From: Atopobium sp.
Lineage (GTDB): Bacteria > Actinomycetota > Coriobacteriia > Coriobacteriales > Atopobiaceae
Length of the DNA stretch: 9,369 nucleotides
Direction: 5' to 3'
Assembly (NCBI GenBank): GCA_015259105.1
Contig: JABZGZ010000052.1
Coordinates: 1 to 9,369, forward strand
Part shown: piece after piece, positions 1-5,823 of the stretch
Position numbering within the stretch: the stretch's first letter is position 1
How the letters are laid out: each line of letters opens with the position of its first letter
Translations under genes and position numbers: made by a program
The notes under the pieces: generated by a model
The model's input: only the letters and a program-made list of their open reading frames with translations
Database searches by the model: none
Told to the model about the DNA's origin: nothing

Positions 1-31
1 CTTTTTAACAGATTATCTGATTTTGGTGTGT

Positions 32-81
32 TTTGAACTGCCTCCTATTTCTTGTGTCCAAGAAATAGGAGGCAGTTCAAA
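32..81. repeat. 23-bp perfect inverted repeat with 4-base loop
   Basis: Bases 32-54 are the exact reverse complement of bases 59-81, with TGTC as the loop (55-58). The stem would form a 23-bp hairpin in RNA and carries AGGAGG in its right arm (67-72). Its last base touches the terminator stem that starts at 81, so the two hairpins are stacked end to end. One reading frame from base 1 ends in TGA at 34-36, so the hairpin could begin at the stop codon of a gene lying left of the window, but 11 codons are too few to identify it. The stem is longer than a normal terminator stem and has no T tract of its own. It could be an RNase III or 3'-end stabilising structure, or a copy of a small palindromic repeat. 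Confidence 0.85.
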
Positions 82-108
82 GCCGCGTGAAAACGCGGCT
101 TTTTCTTT
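81..108 (+). terminator. Rho-independent terminator of the unit left of the window
   Basis: The 7-bp stem AGCCGCG (81-87) / CGCGGCT (94-100) with loop TGAAAA is followed by TTTTCTTT (101-108). This is a canonical intrinsic terminator reading on the plus strand. It would end transcription entering from the left, before it runs antisense into the PHP gene. On the minus strand the same stem is not followed by a T tract, so termination of the PHP gene here would be weak. Confidence 0.85.
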
Positions 109-137
109 ATGCAATGTTGTTGCTGCAGTTGTTCGGC

Positions 138-950
138 TTAATAGCCCTGCTTAGAGACTGGGATCTTTGCTTCAGCGATGGTGTCCAAAAACGTCTGGGC
201 ATCGCGACAAGCCATAAGCTCCTCAGGAAAATCAACCTCTTCAAGCAGCTTAACAACAGAATGCGCATCAGCAATGCGAGTTGCAATGTGAGCATCTGAG
301 CCAAAAGAAATCTTACATCCCAGCTCAGCGCAGGTTTCTGCAATCACACGACAACGCTCAATGGCAACCTCACGCTGGCCCTCATCGTGCGTAGCCTCAT
401 TCATCTCGATAAGCTTGCCTCGATCGCGACACTCTCTGACCAGTGCGGGAACATCAAAATCTAAACCACTGCGGCCGAGATGACCAAGAATCAAAACATG
501 TGGATTATCCAGCGCATTTACATACATCTGGGTAATTTGTTTCTGTGAGGCGCCAGCCGCCCACTGCTTGCTATGAATACTTGCAACCGCATAATCGCAG
601 GTACCCAGGATGTGCTCGCCAAGAATATGGGGCTGGCGGAGTTTATCGCCATTAATTCCCTGGTCAAACGTAATATCGTAGGCAAACAGATTGCCCTCAA
701 GGTCAACGATGTCCACCTCAGCGCCATGAAGCAGCCTGACGCCGTACCAGGTTTCTGGCCAAATGGCGGTGTTCATAAAGAACTGGAAGTTCTTAATGGT
801 CTGCTGGTCATACAGCATGGACGAGAAGTGGTCGGTGATTCCAAGCAGCTCATAGCCACGCTCAGAAGCTGCGCGAACGTTCTCCTCAATGGTTGAATAG
901 GCGTGCCTCGAGTACAGACTGTGAGTATGAACGTCGCAAGTAATGCGCAT
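138..950 (-). CDS. PHP-domain metallophosphatase, YcdX-like
   Basis: This 270-residue protein belongs to the PHP (polymerase and histidinol phosphatase) superfamily, close to the E. coli YcdX type. These are single-domain hydrolases with a trinuclear metal site in a distorted TIM barrel, and the natural substrate is generally uncertain. All nine expected ligands can be placed: H8 and H10 (DVHTHS), H16 (RHAYS), H41 (GITDH), E78 (HGAEVD), H126 (ASIHS), H157 (LGHLGR), and D219 and H221 (GSDAH). The protein starts almost directly with the first metal motif, as the family does, so it is full length. The ATG at 950 is preceded by AAAGGAG. It lies 101 bases downstream of xth on the same strand and could be read from the xth promoter. 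A histidinol-phosphatase role is possible, but no histidine genes are adjacent. No signal peptide is seen, so it is probably cytoplasmic. Confidence 0.9.
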   Translation of the reverse strand: MRITCDVHTHSLYSRHAYSTIEENVRAASERGYELLGITDHFSSMLYDQQTIKNFQFFMNTAIWPETWYGVRLLHGAEVDIVDLEGNLFAYDITFDQGINGDKLRQPHILGEHILGTCDYAVASIHSKQWAAGASQKQITQMYVNALDNPHVLILGHLGRSGLDFDVPALVRECRDRGKLIEMNEATHDEGQREVAIERCRVIAETCAELGCKISFGSDAHIATRIADAHSVVKLLEEVDFPEELMACRDAQTFLDTIAEAKIPVSKQGY

Positions 951-1017
951 GACGTGCTCCTTTGAATTCCAATCGACAACTCTAGTTAATCACGGCCGCC
1001 ATCATGAGGCAACCCTG

Positions 1018-1039
1018 GCGAGAAGACCAGTCTTCTCGC
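1018..1039. repeat. 10-bp perfect inverted repeat in the xth-PHP gap
   Basis: GCGAGAAGAC (1018-1027) is separated by CA from its exact complement GTCTTCTCGC (1030-1039). It lies just downstream of the xth stop codon on the minus strand and can form a 10-bp hairpin. No T tract follows in either direction, so it is not a canonical intrinsic terminator. Each arm holds one copy of the GCGAGAA word that recurs through the window. The rest of the 951-1051 gap contains the PHP ribosome-binding site and no clear promoter. Confidence 0.8.
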
Positions 1040-1051
1040 TACCTGCGCGTA

Positions 1052-1831
1052 CTACAGCTCAATGCTCAGCTCAACGGGACAGTGGTCGCTGCCATAGACT
1101 TCGCTCAAGATGGATGCGCTTTTGACCTGCTCAGCAATGCGGTCAGAGACCAGGAAGTAGTCGATGCGCCAGCCCGCGTTGTTCTTGCGAGCGTTGAAGC
1201 GGTAGCTCCACCAGCTGTAAGCGCCGGTCATGTCGGGATGGCGATACCTAAATGTATCGGTAAAGCCTGCGTCCAACAGCTTGGTAAAGCTTTCACGCTC
1301 CTCGTCAGAGAAGCCTGCGTTTTGCCTGTTAGATGAGGGGTTCTTAAGGTCAATCTCGTTGTGGGCAACATTAAAATCACCGCAGGTAATTACTGGTTTT
1401 TGCTCAGACAGCTCAGCCAAGAACTCGCGATAGTGCTGATCCCACTTAAGGCGCTCGTCCAAGCGCGCAAGCTGGTCTTTTGAGTTTGGCGTGTATACGC
1501 ACACAAACCAGAACTTCTCAAACTCCAGCGCACAAACGCGACCTTCGTCGTCAGCAACGGGGCATCCAATCTGACGAATTACCTGCAGAGGGGTTTCTCG
1601 CGAGAAAACCGCTGTGCCCGAATAACCCTTTCTATCTGCGTAGTTCCAGGTTTGAACGTAGCCAGGGAGGTCCAGCTCAACCTGTCCTTCCTGCAGCTTA
1701 GTTTCTTGAAGGGCAAATACATCAGCGTTTATGGTTTCAAAAATTTCCGTAAACGAAGGCTCTTTCTTAAGCACGGCGCGCAGACCGTTGACGTTCCAGG
1801 AAATCAGTTTGTACTCTTGAGTATCGCTCAT
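1052..1831 (-). CDS. xth: Exodeoxyribonuclease III (AP endonuclease)
   Basis: This 259-residue enzyme of the exonuclease III / EEP family cleaves DNA at abasic sites and removes 3' blocking groups in base-excision repair. The family signatures are all present: N13 in SWNVNG, E43 in ALQETK, Y113 and N116 in YTPNS, the catalytic pair D152 and N154 in CGDFN, D224 in GWRIDYFLVS, and the C-terminal catalytic D249-H250 in GSDHCPVE. The length matches the family (about 250-270). The ATG at 1831 follows AGAGGAG at good spacing (1834-1840). The gene is divergent from folP-folK and upstream of the PHP gene on the same strand. A 14-bp perfect palindrome (TTTCTCG CGAGAAA, 1594-1607), a double copy of the recurring word, lies inside the gene and encodes part of VFSRETPL. 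No residue is missing, so an active enzyme is expected. Confidence 0.96.
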   Translation of the reverse strand: MSDTQEYKLISWNVNGLRAVLKKEPSFTEIFETINADVFALQETKLQEGQVELDLPGYVQTWNYADRKGYSGTAVFSRETPLQVIRQIGCPVADDEGRVCALEFEKFWFVCVYTPNSKDQLARLDERLKWDQHYREFLAELSEQKPVITCGDFNVAHNEIDLKNPSSNRQNAGFSDEERESFTKLLDAGFTDTFRYRHPDMTGAYSWWSYRFNARKNNAGWRIDYFLVSDRIAEQVKSASILSEVYGSDHCPVELSIEL

Positions 1832-1899
1832 AGCTCCTCTTTCATGCTGCGACCTGGTGGTTTAGGTTGCAGCGGATACATATCACAGCAGCCGCGCGT

Positions 1900-1942
1900 A
1901 ACGCACATCTTACGCTCCGGTTACGGCGCCGAGCGGTGCGTT
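1900..1942. repeat. Nested inverted repeat in the xth / folP-folK divergent region
   Basis: AACGCAC (1900-1906) pairs with GTGCGTT (1936-1942). Inside it CGCTC-c-GG (1913-1920) pairs with CCGAGCG (1929-1935), leaving loop 1921-1928 and a one-sided bulge at 1907-1912. The structure sits in the 204-bp gap between two divergent genes, about 70-110 bases upstream of each start codon. It could be a regulatory or leader structure for xth, or an operator. The remainder of 1832-2035 shows the two ribosome-binding sites, a weak -10 for folP-folK, and nothing else recognisable. Confidence 0.55.
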
Positions 1943-1999
1943 TGCGGCAATAAACTTTCAATAAATCCATGGTATACGACTAGTAGCCACCAATACCGC

Positions 2000-2032
2000 T
2001 ACAATAGAAACATTCATAGCTGGCAAGGAGGA
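2000..2032 (+). promoter_or_regulatory. Possible -10 and strong ribosome-binding site of folP-folK
   Basis: TACAAT (2000-2005) resembles a sigma-70 -10 box, but no good -35 is found 16-18 bases upstream, so the promoter call is weak. AAGGAGGA (2025-2032), 3 bases before the ATG at 2036, is a near-perfect Shine-Dalgarno sequence. It decides the start: the open frame runs further upstream to 1652, but that extension is antisense to xth and lacks any folate-enzyme similarity. Confidence 0.45.
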
Positions 2033-2035
2033 TTC

Positions 2036-3508
2036 ATGCTTCGTCAAAGCTACAACACCTGGCAATGTGGAACTCACACTATTTCGTTGGCACGTCCTAG
2101 AATCATGGGCGTTCTCAACGTCACTCCAGACTCGTTCTCTGATGGCGGAAAGAACTTTGATCCAGATGCTGCAATTGCTCGCGGATTGCAGATGTTGGAT
2201 GAGGGTGCTGACATCATTGACGTTGGGGGAGAGTCTACTCGCCCAGGTCACACGCCTGTTCTGCCTACAGAAGAGGCTGAGCGCGTAGTACCTGTGGTGC
2301 GCGCATTGGTAGCTGCTGGAGCAATTGTCTCCATCGACACACGTCACGCCGAGGTAGCAAAGATGTGCGTCCGCCTTGGAGCATCCATCATCAATGACGT
2401 TTCTGGTTTCACCGATCCAGAAATGGTTGCCGTAGCTGCGGAGTCTGACTGCGGCTGCATCGTGATGCACTGGAACAAGGACGGCCTTGGTGCTCGTGTT
2501 GAGCGCAAACAGGTACAGCTGGACGACATGCGCCCTTCTCGCCCTACTGGTAGCGCAGCTGCTCGAGCCGCAGCTACAGGAGCCGAGACACGCACGCTGA
2601 GCTCGCAGCGCCGTTTTACCCTGCCAGAAGAGGCGCCTATCATGCGCCAGATTATGGGCTTTTTGGGCGATCAGGCTCGTGGTCTGATGCGCGCTGGCGT
2701 TTCCAAGGACCGCATCTGCATTGACCCAGGTCCAGGCTTTGACAAGTTTGCCGACGAGGACGTTGTTATTCAGCGTGCTACTCGCTCGATGGTTTCTATG
2801 GGATATCCGCTGCTCTGCGCTGTGTCCAGAAAGCGCTTTGTCGGCGCTGTTTCTGGCGTAACTGAGGCTACGCAGCGCGACGCAGCTACGCATGCAATTT
2901 GCATTGCCGCAATCACCAACGGTGCCCGTATCCTGCGCGTTCACGATGTTGCGGGAACCGCTCAGGCTATCAACGCTTACTGGGCCATGACCGAACGCGA
3001 TCCTCGTCAGGGCTTTGTGGCGCTTGGCTCCAACGTAGGCGACCGCGTGGGTTATCTGGCACGCGCAACGCAGCTTATTGATGAGATTCCGCTGACCTGC
3101 GTTGTTTCTCTCAGCCACGCCTACGAAACTGAACCTGCATACGGCATTGCTACGCCTGTGGTAAATGCTGTTGCTGAGATTAGAACAGAGCTCCATCCGC
3201 TGGTACTGATGGACAAGCTGCTTGAGGTTGAGAACGCTCTCAACCGCACACGCAAGAAGGGCGAGGAGGGCCATGGACCTCGCACTATTGACTGCGACCT
3301 TCTGTGGGTTGAGGGTGAACAACACGCAGGTAAACACCTCACTCTGCCTCATCCACGCATGGGTGAGCGCGATTACGTGCTTGTGCCTATGGAGGACCTG
3401 ATGCACGATCCGGTGCGCTTCTTCTCACACGGCGGCGTGGAGATTGCCCCTCCTGACCAGCGCGTTGGTCACGTAACCGAGGACTTGGGAGCCATTACGT
3501 GGGAGTAG
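2036..3508 (+). CDS. folP-folK: Fused dihydropteroate synthase - HPPK (FolP-FolK)
   Basis: This 490-residue bifunctional enzyme carries two consecutive folate steps. HPPK pyrophosphorylates 6-hydroxymethyl-dihydropterin, and DHPS joins the product to p-aminobenzoate; DHPS is the sulfonamide target. The DHPS domain occupies about residues 1-320, with MGVLNVTPDSFSDGG, the IDVGGESTRPG loop, SIDT, IINDVSG, DPGPGFDKF, SRKRFVG and ILRVHDV. The HPPK domain starts near residue 326, with FVALGSNVGDR, the catalytic RKKGEEGHGPRTIDCDLL loop and LPHPRMGERDYVLVP. Known HPPK-DHPS fusions of plants and fungi have HPPK first; here the order is reversed. Between MHW (residue 144) and the next recognisable helix (about residue 207) the DHPS domain has a stretch roughly 35-40 residues longer than usual, polar and Ala-rich. 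The stop codon overlaps the next gene's GTG start region, which implies translational coupling. Confidence 0.95.
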   Translation: MLRQSYNTWQCGTHTISLARPRIMGVLNVTPDSFSDGGKNFDPDAAIARGLQMLDEGADIIDVGGESTRPGHTPVLPTEEAERVVPVVRALVAAGAIVSIDTRHAEVAKMCVRLGASIINDVSGFTDPEMVAVAAESDCGCIVMHWNKDGLGARVERKQVQLDDMRPSRPTGSAAARAAATGAETRTLSSQRRFTLPEEAPIMRQIMGFLGDQARGLMRAGVSKDRICIDPGPGFDKFADEDVVIQRATRSMVSMGYPLLCAVSRKRFVGAVSGVTEATQRDAATHAICIAAITNGARILRVHDVAGTAQAINAYWAMTERDPRQGFVALGSNVGDRVGYLARATQLIDEIPLTCVVSLSHAYETEPAYGIATPVVNAVAEIRTELHPLVLMDKLLEVENALNRTRKKGEEGHGPRTIDCDLLWVEGEQHAGKHLTLPHPRMGERDYVLVPMEDLMHDPVRFFSHGGVEIAPPDQRVGHVTEDLGAITWE

Positions 3509-4227
3509 CACAGGAAGCTCTGGAGCTAGCGCGAGGCGGCGCACAAACGGGCGAGTTTGTATTCCGCGTCTCTGACGCGCAGGAATGTGCTGCATCTGGC
3601 CAAGACGACTGCTCCGAATCGGCTTGCGCGCCGGCATCAGCGCACCCATCATCTGGCGAGAAACCCTTTGAGGTTGCAACCGTTGTGCGTCTTGGCGTCT
3701 CGATGCCGTATGTACCTGCAGTTCCATACGTTGTAGCGCTGGGGCTCTGTCAGTTCTTGCGAGCCGCAGATGAGAGCTTTGGTATCCGCTGGCCTTACGA
3801 TATTTGCTATAAAGACCAGGTAATTGCCTCAATTAAGGCTACTGCTGGCTATCAAGAGGGCATGTTTGCTGTAGTGAGTGTTGCAGCAGATTCTGAGGCG
3901 CTGTACTCAGTGTTTGACGTTGCAGACAACATGGAACTTCTCGCCAACAGGGTCTCTGAACTGGTGGCTCAGAGCGTAAGCGTGTGGGAGCAGCAGGTTA
4001 AGCGTGCGCGGAGCTTTGCGGGGCCAATCGCGCTGATTCTGAGCGATTACTTTGACATGGTTCCTCTACTTGGACAGCAGGTCAACAAGGTATACCCCAG
4101 TGGCAACATTGCGCTAACCGCTCGATTTGGCGGGATTGACGTGTGGGGTCATGCCATCCTTGTTGATGAGGACGGCAAAGAAATCCTTGTGAGCGAGGAA
4201 GAAGCTTCCGTGGTGCCAGCGGTTTAA
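3499..4227 (+). CDS. Degenerate biotin-protein-ligase-like protein
   Basis: This 242-residue protein keeps the layout of the BirA catalytic core but not its chemistry. The N-terminus (ALELARGGAQTGEFVFRVSDAQ) lines up with the family segment before the biotin loop, but the expected GRGRRGR is replaced by AASGQDD. A low-complexity insertion follows (about residues 36-57). GIRWPYD (95-101) matches GIKWPND. The next segment, DQVIASIKA, aligns with DRKLAGILVE, so the essential lysine is V108 and the glycine is S111. The later GxGIN motif reads VSVAAD. The end (about 190-242, LLGQQVNKV...GHAILVDEDGKEILV) resembles the small C-terminal SH3-like BirA domain. There is no N-terminal helix-turn-helix. 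Biotin ligation is therefore unlikely. The GTG start overlaps the stop of folP-folK by 10 bases. Whether this is a regulator, binding protein or decaying paralogue cannot be told from sequence. Confidence 0.75.
   Translation: MGVAQEALELARGGAQTGEFVFRVSDAQECAASGQDDCSESACAPASAHPSSGEKPFEVATVVRLGVSMPYVPAVPYVVALGLCQFLRAADESFGIRWPYDICYKDQVIASIKATAGYQEGMFAVVSVAADSEALYSVFDVADNMELLANRVSELVAQSVSVWEQQVKRARSFAGPIALILSDYFDMVPLLGQQVNKVYPSGNIALTARFGGIDVWGHAILVDEDGKEILVSEEEASVVPAV
3655..3666 (+). repeat. 12-base dispersed repeat GGCGAGAAACCC, copy 1
   Basis: An exact copy of a 12-mer that also occurs at 5824 and 7058. It lies in frame in the low-complexity insertion of the BirA-like gene and encodes Gly-Glu-Lys-Pro (residues 53-56). 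Confidence 0.85.
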
Positions 4228-4253
4228 CCGCCGGTTTAGCTGTCAATCCAACT

Positions 4254-4271
4254 GCTGCACCGCAGCTGCGG
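4254..4271. other. Short palindromic hairpins between convergent genes
   Basis: The 50-base gap between the two convergent genes holds GCTGC-ACC-GCAGC (4254-4266) and the overlapping 12-bp palindrome CCGCAGCTGCGG (4260-4271). AACCGCCGGTT lies just before, at 4225-4235. None is followed by a T tract in either direction, so no canonical intrinsic terminator is present. The palindromes may act as a weak bidirectional transcription block. Confidence 0.4.
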
Positions 4272-4277
4272 CGTCAG

Positions 4278-5060
4278 CTACTCTGCGGCCTGAGTGGACT
4301 GCTTCCAGATCAGATAAATGCCACGCATAGTAAGCTGCGGATCAACCACGTCAAAGACATCTGTTGCTTCGCTAACGGTGTTTGCCAGACCACCCGTTGC
4401 AATAACGGTTGCGCCCTCAATACCAGGCTCTTTGAGCGTTCTGGCAACCAGACCCTCTGCCTGAGCGGCGGCGCCTACTACAATACCTGCCTGAACAGCG
4501 CTTTCGGTGGTGTTACCCAAGACGGTCTCGGGAGCCTTGATAGGAATGCTAGAGAGCTTGGCTGCGCGCGCAAATAGAGCGTTTGCTGAGATCATAATAC
4601 CTGGTGAAATAGCGCCTCCGCGAAATACGCCGTCCTTATCAACAACGTCCAAATTGGTTGCGGTGCCAAAATCAACCACAATAACTGGATAACCGTAGCG
4701 CTCAGTTGCGGCAACAGAGTTTGCTACGCGGTCGGCGCCTACAAGCTCGGGGTGGGGGATATTGAAGCGAATCTTATCTGTGGAAAGCGCGTTAATGCGG
4801 GTCAGAGGCTTGTTAAGCAGCAGCTCAAAGCAGCGCTGCCAAGCACGTGTGATAACAGGAACCACGCACGAGAGTCCGCCTGCCTCAACGTCGTCTAGAC
4901 TCAGTCCATCTTTCTGGAAGAACGTGAAGAGGCGGCCGTGCAGAATGTCGGAGGTGTCGCTTTGATCGGTAGGCATTCTCCAGCCGCGCACCATAGTGCC
5001 TTCGCTGTCAAATAAACCAATGGCAGTTTGCGTGTTACCCACATCAATCGATAAAAACAT
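4278..5060 (-). CDS. coaX: Type III pantothenate kinase (CoaX)
   Basis: This 260-residue enzyme phosphorylates pantothenate, the first committed step of coenzyme A synthesis. It belongs to the ASKHA fold family (type III), which is not feedback-inhibited by CoA. Motifs seen are the N-terminal phosphate loop SIDVGNTQTAIGLFD (D6, G8, N9, T10), PELVGADRVAN with catalytic D110, VVDFGTATNLDVVD with D130, GGAISPGI (149-156), and ATGGLAN near the C-terminus. The length is normal. The ATG at 5060 is preceded by GGAGG at 4-base spacing. The gene faces the BirA-like gene and is divergent from rpmE. A coaX-birA pairing is common in bacteria, which fits the identity proposed for the neighbour. Confidence 0.96.
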   Translation of the reverse strand: MFLSIDVGNTQTAIGLFDSEGTMVRGWRMPTDQSDTSDILHGRLFTFFQKDGLSLDDVEAGGLSCVVPVITRAWQRCFELLLNKPLTRINALSTDKIRFNIPHPELVGADRVANSVAATERYGYPVIVVDFGTATNLDVVDKDGVFRGGAISPGIMISANALFARAAKLSSIPIKAPETVLGNTTESAVQAGIVVGAAAQAEGLVARTLKEPGIEGATVIATGGLANTVSEATDVFDVVDPQLTMRGIYLIWKQSTQAAE

Positions 5061-5104
5061 TATGCCTCCGAGGGTTGTAGACCAGCTTTTTTATGACGTA
5101 TTGG

Positions 5105-5132
5105 ATTTTAGCCCATTGGGCGCATCTCTAAA
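5105..5132 (-). promoter_or_regulatory. Likely coaX promoter with inverted repeat in the spacer
   Basis: Read on the minus strand, TTTAGA (5132-5127) and TAAAAT (5110-5105) are separated by 16 bases and lie about 45 bases before the coaX start. The spacer contains GCCCA-a-TGGGC (5111-5121), a short inverted repeat between -35 and -10 where a repressor could bind. Confidence 0.5.
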
Positions 5133-5190
5133 GTTGTCGTGTGCAAGAAAAAAGTTGTTTTGCAGTTGTTGCACAGTTGTCGCACACAAG
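5132..5190. promoter_or_regulatory. Phased AGTTGT repeat array in the coaX-rpmE divergent region
   Basis: AGTTGT occurs at 5132, 5153, 5164 and 5175, with start-to-start spacings of 21, 11 and 11 bases, close to two, one and one helical turns. The two outer copies extend to 16-mers, AGTTGTCG-TGTG-CAAG (5132-5147) and AGTTGTCG-CACA-CAAG (5175-5190). These are identical except for a central tetramer that is reverse-complemented. The array abuts the coaX -35 and lies upstream of the rpmE promoter. It resembles an operator or upstream activator array; the binding protein is not identifiable. Confidence 0.6.
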
Positions 5191-5250
5191 AATTATCTGC
5201 ACAAAATGTGAATTTCTCGCCAAGTACTTCTAGCAACAGAAGGGTTGTTC

Positions 5251-5259
5251 TGCTATACT
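5251..5259 (+). promoter_or_regulatory. rpmE promoter, extended -10
   Basis: TGC-TATACT (TG at 5251-5252, -10 at 5254-5259) is an extended -10 element. No strong -35 is visible; TTCTAG (5228-5233) lies at a poor 20-base spacing. The predicted start near 5266 would leave about 80 bases of 5' leader before rpmE. Confidence 0.65.
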
Positions 5260-5271
5260 TTTTCAGCTTAT

Positions 5272-5328
5272 TGTCTTGATTGAGCACGTGCTCATAAAGA
5301 CACCCCTGCTCTGGTCGGAAACCAGGGC
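5272..5328 (+). promoter_or_regulatory. Structured 5' leader of rpmE, possible L31 autoregulatory RNA
   Basis: Two hairpins fit the predicted rpmE leader. The first has an outer stem TGTCTT (5272-5277) / AAGACA (5297-5302), a small internal loop, then TGAGC/GCTCA (5281-5285 / 5290-5294) closed by ACGT. Bases 5281-5294 are a perfect 14-bp palindrome. The second is GCTCTGGT (5308-5315) / ACCAGGGC (5321-5328), 8 bp with one G-U pair and loop CGGAA. The ribosome-binding site AAGGAG (5335-5340) follows 6 bases later. Ribosomal protein L31 leaders that bind their own product are described in several bacterial groups. Whether this one belongs to such a family is inference. Confidence 0.5.
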
Positions 5329-5346
5329 CGATGTAAGGAGTCCTGC

Positions 5347-5754
5347 ATGAAGCAAGGTATTCATCCAGAGTACGTAGAGTGCACCGTTCGCTGCACCTGC
5401 GGAAACACCTGGACCACACACGCAACTGTTCCAGAGATGCGTCTTGACCTCTGCGACAAGTGCCACCCATTCTATACGGGTCAGCAGAAGCTTGTCGATA
5501 CTGGTGGACGTGTCCAGCGCTTCGCCGATAAGTTCGGTGGCGCAGCAAACGCTGCTCTCGAGGCTGCTAAGGCTGCCAAGGAGGCAAAGGCTGCTAAGGC
5601 TGCTGAGCAGGAGGCTGCTCGTAAGGCTGCTGCTGAGGCTAAGGCTGCTGAGAAGGCAAAGCGTGCTGCTGAGTTCGCAAAGAACGCACCAGCTGCAGAG
5701 CCAGAGGCTGAGGCTGAGGCCGAGGCACCTGCAACCGAAGAGGCAGCAGAGTAG
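5347..5754 (+). CDS. rpmE: Ribosomal protein bL31 with long Ala/Glu/Lys tail
   Basis: Residues 1-64 are a standard large-subunit protein bL31: MKQGIHPEY start, zinc-binding cysteines C16 and C18 (CTCGN) and C36 and C39 (CDKCHPFYTG), and the GGRVQRF motif. This is the zinc-containing type. Residues 65-135 are an extension absent from ordinary L31 proteins of about 70-80 residues. Residues 65-115 are dominated by Ala, Lys and Glu (repeats such as AAKAAKEAKAAKAAE) and probably form a charged helix; the rest is acidic (EAEAEAEAPATEEAAE). L31 sits at the central protuberance and bridges the subunits, so the tail would project from the ribosome. AAGGAG at 5335-5340 sets the ATG. The gene is monocistronic, bounded by its own promoter and terminator. 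Confidence 0.95.
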   Translation: MKQGIHPEYVECTVRCTCGNTWTTHATVPEMRLDLCDKCHPFYTGQQKLVDTGGRVQRFADKFGGAANAALEAAKAAKEAKAAKAAEQEAARKAAAEAKAAEKAKRAAEFAKNAPAAEPEAEAEAEAPATEEAAE

Positions 5755-5792
5755 CAGGTATTTGCTCGCGCAAAGATTGCAGAGTACAGAAT

Positions 5793-5823
5793 CGGGGTGG
5801 CTTCGGCTGCCCCGTTTTTGTTT
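5793..5823 (+). terminator. Rho-independent terminator of rpmE
   Basis: The 9-bp stem CGGGGTGGC (5793-5801) / GCTGCCCCG (5806-5814), with two G-U pairs and a stable TTCG tetraloop, is followed by TTTTTGTTT (5815-5823). It separates rpmE from dnaX. The T tract runs directly into the GGCGAGAAACCC repeat. Confidence 0.92.

Noticed and set aside
87..299. Plus-strand open frame with a GTG start and hydrophobic N-terminus, preceded by AGGAGG
   Set aside because: Its start lies inside the terminator stem, the AGGAGG is buried in the 23-bp hairpin, and most of it is antisense to the PHP gene, whose protein is clearly conserved.
1594..1607. TTTCTCGCGAGAAA palindrome in xth as an operator
   Set aside because: It lies deep in the coding region; it is better explained as one more double copy of the dispersed word.
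1652..2035. Upstream extension of the folP-folK open frame by 128 codons
   Set aside because: Most is antisense to xth, it lacks a ribosome-binding site, and AAGGAGGA directly precedes the ATG at 2036.
1958..3406. Long minus-strand open frame opposite folP-folK
   Set aside because: The plus strand encodes all DHPS and HPPK motifs; the reverse translation shows no family similarity and looks like a codon-usage shadow.
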